A stretch of DNA of 64,000 nt from Aeromicrobium choanae. Its GTDB lineage: Bacteria; Actinomycetota; Actinomycetes; Propionibacteriales; Nocardioidaceae. Below the pieces are notes generated by a model. That model made no database searches. It was not told where the DNA came from and was given only the letters and a program-made list of their open reading frames with translations. Numbering within the stretch: position 1 is the stretch's first letter; each line of letters opens with the position of its first letter. The stretch spans positions 1,736,001 through 1,800,000 of the forward strand of contig NZ_LT796768.1 of the NCBI RefSeq assembly GCF_900167475.1, read 5' to 3'. Positions 56,257 to 64,000 of the stretch are shown here, in pieces. The position numbers were made by a program, and so were the translations under genes.

Positions 56257-56326
56257 TCTCGATACACGTCTCGCTTCGCTCGCCGCACGCGATCACCGGG
56301 CCGGCAGCGAGCGGCGTATCGAAACC
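56255..56326. repeat. CTCGATAC-type intergenic repeat, copy 2, with inverted end
   Basis: It starts GATCTCGATACACGTCTCGC, as copy 1 does, and ends in GTATCGAAACC, so TCGATAC (56259-56265) and GTATCGA (56316-56322) form inverted ends, with GCCGC/GCGGC inside. It occupies the gap between the acyl-CoA dehydrogenase and enoyl-CoA hydratase genes. Confidence 0.65.
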
Positions 56327-56347
56327 ACCGCAGCGGAACGGAGCACC

Positions 56348-57094
56348 ATGACTGAACTCGTCCACCTGGACGTCGCTGACGGCGTCGCGACGATCACGCT
56401 CGACAGCGAGCACAACCGCAACGCGCTCAGCCGCCAGCTCGTGACCGAGCTGGGGGCGCACCTGGGCACCGCCGAGGCCGACGCCGACGCGAAGGTGATC
56501 GTGCTGCGCTCGGCCCACCGGGTGTTCTGCTCGGGCGCCGACCTGTCCGAGGCCGCGGAGGGGTCGATGCAGCAGGGCGCCAGCGCCCTGATCGACCTGC
56601 AGCGCCGCATCGCGACGAGCGCCAAGCCCGTCGTGGTCGTGCTGGGCGGCCCGGTCCGCGCGGGCGGCCTCGGCCTCGTGGGCGCAGCCGACATCGTGCT
56701 CGCCACGGAGTCGGTGACGTTCGCGCTGACCGAGGTCCGGCTGGCGCTCGCGCCTGCGGTGATCAGCCTGTCGCTGCTGCCGCGACTCGCGCCGCGGGCG
56801 GCGTCCGACCTCTTCCTCACGGGGCGGAAGTTCGACGCGGCCGAGGCCCAGCGCATCGGCCTGGTCACGCGCGTCGTGCAGGACGACGCCCTCGACGCCG
56901 GACTCGACGCGGTGCTCGCCGACCTCGCGCAGGGCTATCCGCAGGGGTTCCGCGAGACGAAGGCCCTGCTCAACCACGACCTGGTGGCGCGGATCGACGC
57001 CCTCGGCGACCAGGTGGCTGAGCAGTCGGCGCGGCTCTTCGGCAGCGACGAGGCCCGTGAGGCGATGCTCGCGTTCCTGTCCCGCCCTCGCTGA
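56348..57094 (+). CDS. enoyl-CoA hydratase/isomerase family protein
   Basis: A 248-residue crotonase-fold protein. Oxyanion-hole segments are HRVFCSGADLSEAAEG and VLGGPVRAGGLGLVGAADIVLAT; FALTEVRLALAPAVISLSLLPRL carries the first catalytic-position Glu (TEV), but the second is Ala in LAPA. In AtuE/LiuC-type steps the enzyme hydrates the carboxylated unsaturated CoA ester. ATG 56348 follows GGAACGGAG. It is the last gene of the AtuA-type operon, with a strong terminator behind it. Confidence 0.9.
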   Translation: MTELVHLDVADGVATITLDSEHNRNALSRQLVTELGAHLGTAEADADAKVIVLRSAHRVFCSGADLSEAAEGSMQQGASALIDLQRRIATSAKPVVVVLGGPVRAGGLGLVGAADIVLATESVTFALTEVRLALAPAVISLSLLPRLAPRAASDLFLTGRKFDAAEAQRIGLVTRVVQDDALDAGLDAVLADLAQGYPQGFRETKALLNHDLVARIDALGDQVAEQSARLFGSDEAREAMLAFLSRPR

Positions 57095-57097
57095 ACG

Positions 57098-57137
57098 ACG
57101 ACGAACGCCCCTCCCGAGCGGGAGGGGCGTTCGTCGT
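57098..57137. terminator. strong terminator closing the AtuA-type operon
   Basis: A perfect 18-bp stem, ACGACGAACGCCCCTCCC and its complement, around the loop GAGC. It lies between convergent genes (57094 plus, 57155 minus). Confidence 0.88.
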
Positions 57138-57154
57138 TGCTCATGGGGTTGGCG

Positions 57155-57946
57155 TCAGAGCGGGGGGAGCTCCATCGCCGGCAGGGCGTTGATCGAGCAG
57201 CGCAGCTCGGGCGCGACGATCGAGACGCGGCCCTCGCCGCCGCCGTCGCCGAAGGCCACGACCGGCTTGCCGCTGACGGGGTAGCTGGCCGCCTTCGGCG
57301 CGGCGCCCGCCGCGACGACGGTCCGGTACTCGAGCGCGTCGTCGAGATCCTGGTTCGCGAACGTCAGAGCGAGCAGGCTGGCGCCCACCGGATCCGGCGT
57401 GCCGACGGATCCGCGCAGGGTCGTGCACTTGCCGCCGGTGTTGAAGTAGACGCCCGAGTACCGGAAGGTGAAGGCCTTCGGGTACGACTTTCCGGCGATC
57501 GTGACCGGACCGTTCACGATGTCGCCACCGCCCTGGTTGGGCTGCTTGGTGAGGTCGAGCCAGCGCCAGCCGGTGAAGCTGCGGGCCCGGCTGCTGCCGG
57601 CGCGGGCCTTCGAGGACTTCGGCGCGACGACGCGCACCGCGTGCTTGCCGGCGGTCGAGACCTTGACGCGGGCGGCGTACTTGCGGCTCTTGGTCGTGCG
57701 GACCTTGGCGACGGTGGTCCACTTCCCGGCGCCCACCTTGCGCTGGACGAGCAGGCGCTTCTTGGCGGCCTTGGGGCCCGTGACCTTGCCCGTGACCTTG
57801 ACGGTCGTGCCGACGCTCGGGTTGGCCGTGCTGGTGGAGATCGAGACCTTGTAGGCCGGCTTCCTGGCCGCCTCGGCGGCGGTGGCCGGAGCCACGGTCA
57901 GGACCAGGCCCGTGGCCGTGGCGAGGGCGAGGGCGCGCAGGCGCAT
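57155..57946 (-). CDS. secreted protein with Ig-like and NPCBM-like domains (paralogue 1)
   Basis: A 263-residue exported protein. The signal peptide ends near TAAEA (about residue 26). Residues 33-115 form an Ig-like beta domain (VGTTVKVTGKVTGP, RLLVQRKVGAGKWTTVAKV). Residues 125-263 (WRWLDLTK...GPVTIAGKSYPKAFTF, GVYFNTGGKCTTLRGSVGTPD) resemble the NPCBM carbohydrate-binding fold, with the pattern GG+C..+.+.VG.DD. It is the twin of the gene at 57981 and shares its strand; 34 bases separate them. It may bind surface glycans or other polymers. No enzyme motif. Confidence 0.8.
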   Translation of the reverse strand: MRLRALALATATGLVLTVAPATAAEAARKPAYKVSISTSTANPSVGTTVKVTGKVTGPKAAKKRLLVQRKVGAGKWTTVAKVRTTKSRKYAARVKVSTAGKHAVRVVAPKSSKARAGSSRARSFTGWRWLDLTKQPNQGGGDIVNGPVTIAGKSYPKAFTFRYSGVYFNTGGKCTTLRGSVGTPDPVGASLLALTFANQDLDDALEYRTVVAAGAAPKAASYPVSGKPVVAFGDGGGEGRVSIVAPELRCSINALPAMELPPL

Positions 57947-57980
57947 GGGTGAGTCCTTCGTTCGGGGGGTGTTGGCCCGG

Positions 57981-58811
57981 TCAGCCTAGTGACTGGAGTG
58001 ACGCGTGGTGTGTGAAATCGGCGGAACTCCCGAGTGGCCGCAGCTCCATCCGCGGCAGCGTGTTGACAGAGCACCGCAGCTTCGGAAAGACGATCGAGAC
58101 GCGCTTCGCGCTGTTGTCGTCGCCGAAGGCCAGCACGCCCTTTCCGGTGACGGGGAAGCGCGTCCGCTTCGGCGCGGCCCCGGCCGCGGCGTGGGCGTGG
58201 TACTCCCGCTCGTCGTCGAAGTCGGCGTTGCGGGCGGTCAGGACCACGAGGCGGCCGGCGGCGTCGTCCGGGGTGCCGACCGAGCCACGGAGCGTCGTGC
58301 ACTTCCCGCCGGTGTTGAAGTAGACGCCGGAGTCCCGGAAGGTGAACGCCTTGCGGTACCGCTTCCCCGCGATGGTGACGGGGCCGTTCACGGGCTCGCC
58401 GCCCGTCGCGTGGCGCTGCTTCGTGAGGTCGAGCCAGCGGAAGCCCGTGTAGCGGCGCGCGGGACTCGTTCCGGCAGCCGCCGATGACGAGCTCGGCGCG
58501 ACGACGCGCACGTACTGCCGGCCGGCGGTGGGCACCTTCACGCGCGCCGTGTAGCCGCGTCGCGTGGTGGTGCGCACCTTCGCGACGGTCTTCCACGTAC
58601 CCCTGCCGACCTTGCGCTGCACGAGCAGCTGCTTCCCGGCTGCCTTCGGACCTGAGACCTTGCCCGAGAGCTTGAGCTTCGTGCCGACCGTCGGCTGGCT
58701 CGCGTTGATGGAGAGGGAGACGGTGTAGGTCGATGCCGCCTGGGCCGCGAGTGGCGCCAGGGCGAGGACCAGTCCGGTCACCACGGCGATGGCGATGACG
58801 CGCACGCGCAT
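57981..58811 (-). CDS. secreted protein with Ig-like and NPCBM-like domains (paralogue 2)
   Basis: A 276-residue exported protein, a tandem duplicate of the gene at 57155. Shared segments: SQPTVGTKLKLSGKVSGPKAAGK in pieces, QLLVQRKVGRGTWKTVAKVR, FRWLDLTKQ, GPVTIAGKRYRKAFTFRDSGVYF, GGKCTTLRGSVGTPDD, and NTLPRMELRPLG at the end. The signal peptide ends LAAQA. It differs by a 13-residue C-terminal extension. Its own ATG (58811) and the intergenic region 58812-58955 are divergent from the NHL/Ig-like protein at 58956. Confidence 0.8.
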   Translation of the reverse strand: MRVRVIAIAVVTGLVLALAPLAAQAASTYTVSLSINASQPTVGTKLKLSGKVSGPKAAGKQLLVQRKVGRGTWKTVAKVRTTTRRGYTARVKVPTAGRQYVRVVAPSSSSAAAGTSPARRYTGFRWLDLTKQRHATGGEPVNGPVTIAGKRYRKAFTFRDSGVYFNTGGKCTTLRGSVGTPDDAAGRLVVLTARNADFDDEREYHAHAAAGAAPKRTRFPVTGKGVLAFGDDNSAKRVSIVFPKLRCSVNTLPRMELRPLGSSADFTHHASLQSLG

Positions 58812-58943
58812 GCGGTTCTTCCTTACGTCGTCGAGATGGCGGCCACGTCAGCGTAGTGGCGCACGAGTGGCTGATGGTGCGCGAAACGGTAGTCACTTCT
58901 GACCACTTGTGTCCGTTCGGCCACCGTCGGGAAAAGTGACACA

Positions 58944-58955
58944 TACGTTTCATCA
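58944..58955 (+). promoter_or_regulatory. probable leaderless promoter of the NHL/Ig-like protein
   Basis: TACGTT (58944-58949), a -10-like box, ends 6 bases before the GTG start and there is no ribosome-binding site. Transcription would begin at or next to the start codon, the arrangement of leaderless mRNAs that are common in actinobacteria. Confidence 0.4.
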
Positions 58956-61871
58956 GTGAACTCACGCCACTCTCGTCACACCACGGCCGCGTCGACGCCC
59001 CATCGTGCGCGTCCGCTGTCCCTGCTGCTCGCCCTCGTCGTCGCCCTCGCCGGACTGGTCTTCGTGGCCGCTCCGGCCCAGGCCGCTGACGAGGCGACGT
59101 ACGTGAAGAGCTTCGGCACATCGGGCCCAGGGCGGGTCGACTACGCCTGGGACGTCGCCGTCGGGCCCGACGGGAACGTCTACGTCGCCGACAGCAACAA
59201 CTCGCGGGTGCAGGTGTTCACCCAGGACGGCGAATTCGTTCGCACGATCGAGGGGAACATGGGCAACCCTGTGGGGATCGACGTCGATGACGAAGGCGCG
59301 GTGTACGTGACCTCGACCGACGGCACGATCACGAAGTTCGAGGCCGATGACACCTTCGTCTTCCAGGTGTCCGCCCATGCCTCGTACTACGGCTACGGGA
59401 TCGCGGTCGACGACGCATCCGGGCTCATCTATGTCTCGGACCCGCACAACCACCGCGTCGTGAAGCTGGCGGCGGACGGCTCCTACCTGGGCACGTGGGG
59501 AGGCCCGGGGTCGGGTCCGGGCCAGTTCTACAACGTGTACGGCATCGCGGTCGACGACGACGGGGTCGTGTACCTGCCGGACTTCGGCAACAACCGCGTC
59601 CAGAAGTTCACCTCCGACGGCGACTTCATCTCCGAGGTGACGGTCCCCGGTGGTGGCAGCTTCATGAATCCGATCAAGGTCGACGTCGACTCCGAGGGGC
59701 GAATCGCCGTGAGTGACTACAGCCGACCGGGCGCGACGGTGCTGACTGCCGAGGGGGACCTGGTCGCCTCCTGGCGCTCGCACGGGATCGAGGCCAACGA
59801 GGGTTACTACGGGGCCGCCGGCATCGCCTTCGGTGCGGACGGCAGCGTGTTCACGACGGACATCGACCGGCCGACGGGTGTGCAGAAGTACCAGCTCGGC
59901 GCGGTGTTCACTGCGTTCACGCCGCAGATCACCGGCTCGGGCCGGGTCGGCGACGAGCTGAACGTCTCGGCTTCGACGTCGCCGGAGCCCACTTCTTGGA
60001 TGTACGCGTGGACGGTCAGTGGCAGCACTGAGGTCCGCTCCGCGGAGGCCACGTTCACGCCGACCGCGGCCGACCGGGGCAAGACCGCCACGGTCGCCGT
60101 GACCGCCAAGGGCACCGAGGGCGAGCCCCGCGATCGCACCGTCACCGCGACGAAGGCGATCACCGGCAAGCTCATGGACGCGAGTGCCTTCTCGATGTCC
60201 GACTCCACTCCGACCACGCCCCCCACGACGGGCGACGTCCTGACGCTCGAGGTGGACGAGGCGAAGCTGCCCGGGGATGCCTCGGGCACCGTCCGCTGGG
60301 GACGACTGGACGACGAGGCGGTCTGCGTCGTCCCGGAGGACGCCACCGCGAGCACGACCCACCCGGTCGTCGATGGTGACGCCGGCGCCGGGCTCTGCGC
60401 CCGCGCGGCCTTCGAGGCCTCCGGCTACGAGGACCTCACGGTCACGGTGACCGCTCATGGAAGCGCCGTGGGCACCTTCACCGCCCCGACTCCCACGGTC
60501 GACGTCGAGTCGCCCGTGGTCGACGGCATGCTGACCGCCTCGGTCGACCTGGACGACGCGCCCGCGGGCGCCGAGGTCGCGGCCTGGCAGTGGGGCACGC
60601 AGGCCGAGGGCGAGTGCACGGCGATCGACGGTGCCGACGAGGCCACCTTCACCCCCGGTGCCGAGGACTTCGAGGACACGCTGTGCGTGACCGTGACGAT
60701 CAGCGCGCCGCACCACCAGGACGCGAAGGCGACCCTCGTGGTCGGCGCGGTCGGCGCCGGTGCCTTCGGCGAGTCGCCGTCGGTGACGATCCAGGGCTGG
60801 GCCCAGGTCGGCACGCAGGTCTCCGCCACGGTCACCGGTGGCGATCCGGCCGATGCCGAGCGCACGTACCAGTGGAACCTCGACGGCGAGCCGATCGAGG
60901 GCGCCACGGACGCGACCTACACGCCGAAGGGCGCCCAGCGTGGTCACGACCTCTCCGTCACCGTGACCTCGACGGCGCGCGGCTACGTCGCCGACGTGAC
61001 GACCTCCGACGAGGTCGAGATCAGCTCGGGCGAGCTGCAGGTGCCCATGCCCCAGCTCAGCTCCGAACACCCGAAGGTGGGCGAGGAGATCTCCCTGTCG
61101 ATCGACCTGTCCGAGGCGCCCGAGGGCACCGAGGGTCACTGGCAGTGGGGCGTGCAGCAGGACGAGGATTGTGTCGCCATCTCGGGTGCGACGTCGGACT
61201 CGTTCACGCCGACCCCGGCGCAGGTCGGCGAGGCGCTGTGCATCGAGGTGGGTGTCACGTCCGAGGGCTATGAGCCCCTGGGCGGGACGTTCACCTTCGA
61301 GCACCCGGTCCTGCGCGGCACGCTGCCGGCCATGCGGGGCGTGCTCAGCAGCACGAGCCCGAAGATCGGTGCGACCCTGAAGGCGTCGCTGTTCTCGGGT
61401 CCGCTGCCGGAGGGCGCGACGAACACGACCACGTGGGGCTTCGCGCCGGCCGCGGCCGACTGCCGTCCGTCGAAGGCCGCGAGCTCGTACCGCGTCACCG
61501 CGGGCCTGTCCGGACGCGTGGTCTGCGCCCGGATCACCGTGGCCGCACCCGGCTACACCGAGTGGTCGACCACCCTGCGGACCAACGTCCTCAAGGAGTC
61601 GGCGAAGGTCACGACCTCGCGCGTGACCCTTCGCGGCACGCAGGCGTTCACGGTCCGCGCCCAGGGCCTCGCCCCGGGTCAGCGCTACCGGATCTCGCTG
61701 CGGCACCAGATGGTGACCGGCAAGGCCGACTCGTACGGCCGCGTCGTGCGCAAGGTCCGGTACGAGAAGGGCCTGCGGTCGGCGAAGCGGACGATCGTGG
61801 TCCGCGGCTTCGACGGCAAGGGCAAGGTCACGTACCTCAAGAAGCTCAAGGTCACGTACCGCGCCCGCTGA
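58956..61871 (+). CDS. large secreted protein with NHL beta-propeller and six Ig-like repeats
   Basis: A 971-residue exported protein. The signal peptide ends APAQAAD near residue 44. Residues 50-315 hold about six NHL-type blades (e.g. WDVAVGPDGNVYVADSNNSRVQVF split, GIAVDDDGVVYLPDFGNNRVQKF), forming a beta-propeller. Residues 320-870 hold six Ig-like repeats, several with a W-G...C...C pattern (WQWGTQAEGECTAI, WQWGVQQDEDCVAI) that suggests a disulfide in each. The last 100 residues form a Lys/Arg-rich beta domain. It is released or wall-associated, probably a binding or adhesion protein. The start is GTG 58956; a terminator follows at 61887. Confidence 0.85.
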   Translation: MNSRHSRHTTAASTPHRARPLSLLLALVVALAGLVFVAAPAQAADEATYVKSFGTSGPGRVDYAWDVAVGPDGNVYVADSNNSRVQVFTQDGEFVRTIEGNMGNPVGIDVDDEGAVYVTSTDGTITKFEADDTFVFQVSAHASYYGYGIAVDDASGLIYVSDPHNHRVVKLAADGSYLGTWGGPGSGPGQFYNVYGIAVDDDGVVYLPDFGNNRVQKFTSDGDFISEVTVPGGGSFMNPIKVDVDSEGRIAVSDYSRPGATVLTAEGDLVASWRSHGIEANEGYYGAAGIAFGADGSVFTTDIDRPTGVQKYQLGAVFTAFTPQITGSGRVGDELNVSASTSPEPTSWMYAWTVSGSTEVRSAEATFTPTAADRGKTATVAVTAKGTEGEPRDRTVTATKAITGKLMDASAFSMSDSTPTTPPTTGDVLTLEVDEAKLPGDASGTVRWGRLDDEAVCVVPEDATASTTHPVVDGDAGAGLCARAAFEASGYEDLTVTVTAHGSAVGTFTAPTPTVDVESPVVDGMLTASVDLDDAPAGAEVAAWQWGTQAEGECTAIDGADEATFTPGAEDFEDTLCVTVTISAPHHQDAKATLVVGAVGAGAFGESPSVTIQGWAQVGTQVSATVTGGDPADAERTYQWNLDGEPIEGATDATYTPKGAQRGHDLSVTVTSTARGYVADVTTSDEVEISSGELQVPMPQLSSEHPKVGEEISLSIDLSEAPEGTEGHWQWGVQQDEDCVAISGATSDSFTPTPAQVGEALCIEVGVTSEGYEPLGGTFTFEHPVLRGTLPAMRGVLSSTSPKIGATLKASLFSGPLPEGATNTTTWGFAPAAADCRPSKAASSYRVTAGLSGRVVCARITVAAPGYTEWSTTLRTNVLKESAKVTTSRVTLRGTQAFTVRAQGLAPGQRYRISLRHQMVTGKADSYGRVVRKVRYEKGLRSAKRTIVVRGFDGKGKVTYLKKLKVTYRAR

Positions 61872-61886
61872 TTCGCTGGACGCACC

Positions 61887-61928
61887 CGCGGGCGCCGGCC
61901 GACCCCCGTTTGGCGGTCGGCGCCCGCG
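61887..61928 (+). terminator. terminator hairpin after the NHL/Ig-like protein
   Basis: CGCGGGCGCCG (61887-61897) pairs with CGGCGCCCGCG (61918-61928), with partial pairing of ACC and GGT inside. It begins 16 bases after the stop codon. Confidence 0.72.
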
Positions 61929-62044
61929 CGGCGCTTGCGCCGGCCGCGAACGGCCGACGCCCAGGATGAGCGTGGATCGGCCACGTTGATACATGACACA
62001 GCCCGAAGCGTGGCGCGAGGGCGTACCGGCTGGTGTCCGGTGCC

Positions 62045-62050
62045 TAGAAT
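62045..62050 (+). promoter_or_regulatory. -10 box of the HelR-like gene
   Basis: TAGAAT, 33 bases before the ATG at 62083. I see no good -35 box and no rifampicin-associated element (the GGGGCTTGC-type inverted repeat known before some helR genes) in 61930-62044. Confidence 0.45.
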
Positions 62051-62082
62051 GGAGAGTTCCCCCACGCCACCGAAGGACGTCG

Positions 62083-64000
62083 ATGAGCAAGCCCTCGCCC
62101 GATGAACGCGAGCTCCAGCACGAGCAGGCGTATGTCGACACGGTCTACGAACGACTGGAGGAGTCCACCAAGGTGGCCAAGTCGCTCGTCGCCGAGGGGC
62201 TGGCACGCGGGCACATCGGCCACGAGGGCGGACTCGTCGAGCGCGACGCGATGGTCTACCAGGCCTCGCGCCGGCTGAGCGCCCTGCACGCCGCGCACGA
62301 CGGGCTGGTGTTCGGCCGCCTCGACCTCGGCACGGGCGACGCCCGCTACATCGGCCGCATCGGGGTGCGCGACGAGGATCGCGAGATCATCCTCATCGAC
62401 TGGCGCGCTCCCGCCGCCGCCGTGTTCTACCAGGCCACCGCCCAGGACCCGGCCGGCGTCGTGCGTCGTCGGGTGCTGCGCTGCCGCGGCGACCGCGTGA
62501 TCGGCATCGAGGACGAGCTGCTCGACGCCGACGCGGCCCCGGACGACATGGTCGTGATCGGCGAGGGCGCCCTGCTGGCGAGCCTGAGCCGGGCCCGCGA
62601 CAGCTCGATGCACTCGGTCGTCGCCACGATCCAGAAGGAGCAGGACGAGGCCATCCGCGCCCCCGCGCGCGGCGCCACGATCATCGGTGGTGGCCCCGGC
62701 ACGGGCAAGACCGTCGTCGCGCTGCACCGCGCCGCCTACCTGCTCTACACCGACCGGCGTCGCTTCGAGTCCGGCGGCGTGCTCGTCGTCGGCCCGTCGG
62801 GCGTCTTCATGAACTACATCGAGCGGGTGCTGCCCAGCCTCGGCGAGACCAGCGTGGTGCTGCGCTCGATCGGCGAGGTCGTCGACGGCATCCGCGCCAC
62901 GCAGCACGCCGTGCCCGAGGCCGCCGCCCTGCTCGGCTCGGCCCACATGGCCAAGGCGCTGGCCCGCATCGCCAAGTCCCCGCAGCCGGGGACGCCGAAC
63001 CGGTTCGACCTGTTCTACCGCGACGACCGGCTCGTGCTCGAGGCGTCCGACCTGGCCCGGCTCCGGCGCAAGGTGCTGTCGAACGGCCTGCCCAACACCA
63101 CGCTCGCGGTCGTGCGCGAGGAGCTCGTGAAGGCGCTCTGGGAGCGCGTCACCGGCGACCGCGGCCTCGACCGCGGCGAGGAGGCGTTCGCCGACCAGCT
63201 CGACGGCGACCTCTCGTTCGAGACCTTCGTCGACGCGTGGTGGCCCGAGCTCGACCCGGTCGAGGTCTGGCGCACCGTCCCGTCCCGCCTCGGCGAGGTG
63301 GCCTCCGACCTGTTCACGTCGTTCGAGCAGCAGGTGCTGCGCCGCGAGTGGGCCGACCAGCCCACGATCGAGGACATCCCGCTCATCGACGAGCTGCGGC
63401 ACCTCCTGGGCGAGGCGCCGGTCCGCACCGAGGACGACTGGGCCACGCCCAAGCAGATGATGAGCTTCGAGGAGCGTGAGCGCGAGGACCGGGTGCACGC
63501 CACCGGCAGCATCGAGGACGAGGGCTACGCGCACGTGCTCGTCGACGAGGCGCAGGACCTCTCGCCGATGCAGTGGCGGATGCTCGGCCGTCGCGGTCGC
63601 ACCGCCAGCTGGACGATCGTCGGCGACGAGGCCCAGTCCTCCTGGCCCGTCCCGGCCGAGTCGGCCGCGGCGCGCGACGAGGCGCTCGGCACGATGCCCG
63701 TGCACCGCTTCCGGCTCTCCACGAACTACCGCAACTCCGCCGAGATCTACGAGTTCGCCGCGCGGGTGGCGCGCCAGGCGATCGCCAGTCCCGACCTCGC
63801 CGAGGCCGTGCGGCGCACCGGCGTCGACCCGCGCCACGAGGTCGTCGAGGGCGGACGGCTGCTCGACCGTGCCGTCGCCGAGGCCACCGAGATGCTGGCC
63901 CAGGTGGAGGGCACGGTCGCCGTGGTGGCCCCCGCGAGCCGGCTCGCCGGGCTGGCCGAGGCCATGCCGAAGGACGAGCGGCTGCGCGTGCTCGACCCGC
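62083..64000 (+). CDS. helR: RNA polymerase-associated motor ATPase, HelD/HelR family (3' truncated by window)
   Basis: At least 639 residues, running off the window end. It starts MSKPSPDERELQHEQAYV, with an N-terminal coiled coil (residues 8-60) that in HelD proteins inserts into the RNA polymerase secondary channel. It has the UvrD-like segment YIGRIGVRDEDREIILIDWRAP in pieces, Walker A GGGPGTGKT at 202-210, and the Walker B motif VDEAQDLSPMQW with Asp488-Glu489, followed by GDEAQSSWP and RLSTNYRNS. HelD/HelR releases stalled or rifampicin-bound RNA polymerase, and some actinobacterial members give rifampicin tolerance. ATG 62083 is preceded by GAAGGAC. The symbol is given by family; function is inferred. 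Confidence 0.88.
   Translation, partial: MSKPSPDERELQHEQAYVDTVYERLEESTKVAKSLVAEGLARGHIGHEGGLVERDAMVYQASRRLSALHAAHDGLVFGRLDLGTGDARYIGRIGVRDEDREIILIDWRAPAAAVFYQATAQDPAGVVRRRVLRCRGDRVIGIEDELLDADAAPDDMVVIGEGALLASLSRARDSSMHSVVATIQKEQDEAIRAPARGATIIGGGPGTGKTVVALHRAAYLLYTDRRRFESGGVLVVGPSGVFMNYIERVLPSLGETSVVLRSIGEVVDGIRATQHAVPEAAALLGSAHMAKALARIAKSPQPGTPNRFDLFYRDDRLVLEASDLARLRRKVLSNGLPNTTLAVVREELVKALWERVTGDRGLDRGEEAFADQLDGDLSFETFVDAWWPELDPVEVWRTVPSRLGEVASDLFTSFEQQVLRREWADQPTIEDIPLIDELRHLLGEAPVRTEDDWATPKQMMSFEEREREDRVHATGSIEDEGYAHVLVDEAQDLSPMQWRMLGRRGRTASWTIVGDEAQSSWPVPAESAAARDEALGTMPVHRFRLSTNYRNSAEIYEFAARVARQAIASPDLAEAVRRTGVDPRHEVVEGGRLLDRAVAEATEMLAQVEGTVAVVAPASRLAGLAEAMPKDERLRVLDP

Noticed and set aside
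58962..62141. Long open frame on the minus strand (over 1000 codons) opposite the NHL/Ig-like gene
   Set aside because: It is the antisense shadow of a high-GC gene. Its composition is Arg/Gly/Ala-rich without domains, whereas the plus-strand protein has a signal peptide and clear repeats.
62044..63837. Minus-strand open frame opposite the HelR-like gene
   Set aside because: The plus strand encodes complete HelD motifs; the antisense product has no recognisable domain.
1..64000. CRISPR array, tRNA, rRNA, prophage or insertion sequence
   Set aside because: No regularly spaced direct repeats, no tRNA-like cloverleaf, and no transposase, integrase or phage structural gene were found on either strand.

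Overview
The window is about 70% GC, codes densely on both strands and uses GTG and TTG starts freely. Genes are often joined by ATGA or GTGA stop/start overlaps. Together with the gene content (a fructose PTS, DUF1990 and TIGR03084 proteins, a HelD/HelR-type ATPase, a Thermobifida-type cutinase and many acyl-CoA enzymes), this points to an actinobacterium, most likely a Nocardioidaceae such as an Aeromicrobium relative. The genus is an inference. I see no rRNA, tRNA, CRISPR array, prophage or insertion sequence. No gap between genes exceeds 300 bases.

Layout. 0-1.75 kb: end of a fructose PTS permease and HPr. 1.8-4.6 kb: OsmC protein, then a nitroreductase / alpha-beta hydrolase / enoyl-CoA hydratase-isomerase operon. 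4.6-10.4 kb: a membrane EEP-domain protein, an unrecognised Rossmann-type protein, and a medium-chain reductase / histidine phosphatase / SDR operon. 10.5-22.6 kb: two paralogous substrate-binding lipoproteins, an RbsA-like ATPase and permease, an acyl-CoA synthetase, SDRs, an ACAD10/11-type dehydrogenase with its phosphotransferase partner, a cyclase-family protein and a TetR regulator. 22.6-30.1 kb: nitroreductase, two alpha/beta hydrolases, an enone-type reductase, a phosphotriesterase-like lactonase, a DEAD-box helicase and a secreted PETase-like cutinase. 30.2-37.6 kb: methionine synthesis (metX, metY), phosphofructokinase, an HSL-family esterase and a secreted Ig-like protein. 37.7-39.1 kb: TetR plus TIGR03084. 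39.2-44.3 kb: small secreted, membrane and hypothetical genes. 44.4-57.1 kb: alcohol and aldehyde dehydrogenases, then an AtuA-type acyclic-terpenoid-like operon (AtuA, two acyl-CoA dehydrogenases, both acyl-CoA carboxylase subunits, enoyl-CoA hydratase). 57.1-61.9 kb: secreted proteins. 62.1 kb to the end: HelR-like RNA polymerase motor, cut by the window edge.

The main discovery candidate is a dispersed regulon between 10 and 30 kb. Five promoter regions carry a 20-bp operator built from inverted 10-bp half-sites (consensus TGAAnTTGAG facing CTCAAnTTCA). Each is followed on the plus strand by a CRP-like TGTGA-N6-TCACA site. The sites sit before the first substrate-binding protein, the acyl-CoA synthetase, a divergent nitroreductase/hydrolase pair, the lactonase, and between a hydrolase and the PETase-like cutinase. 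With the ACAD11-type dehydrogenase and kinase pair, which in the levulinate (Lva) and ACAD10/11 systems handles 4-hydroxyacyl-CoA, this suggests one programme: secreted polyester or ester hydrolysis, lactone opening, hydroxy-acid uptake, CoA activation, phosphorylation and entry into beta-oxidation.

Two further structures stand out. Three 59-bp hairpin elements with fixed termini ACTTTTG...CAAAAGT have diverged inner arms that still pair; one is translated inside the AtuA-like gene. A CAGGCTTGACTGT operator is shared by the TetR gene at 37.7 kb and the AtuA operon at 47.5 kb, tying them together as a probable regulator and target.
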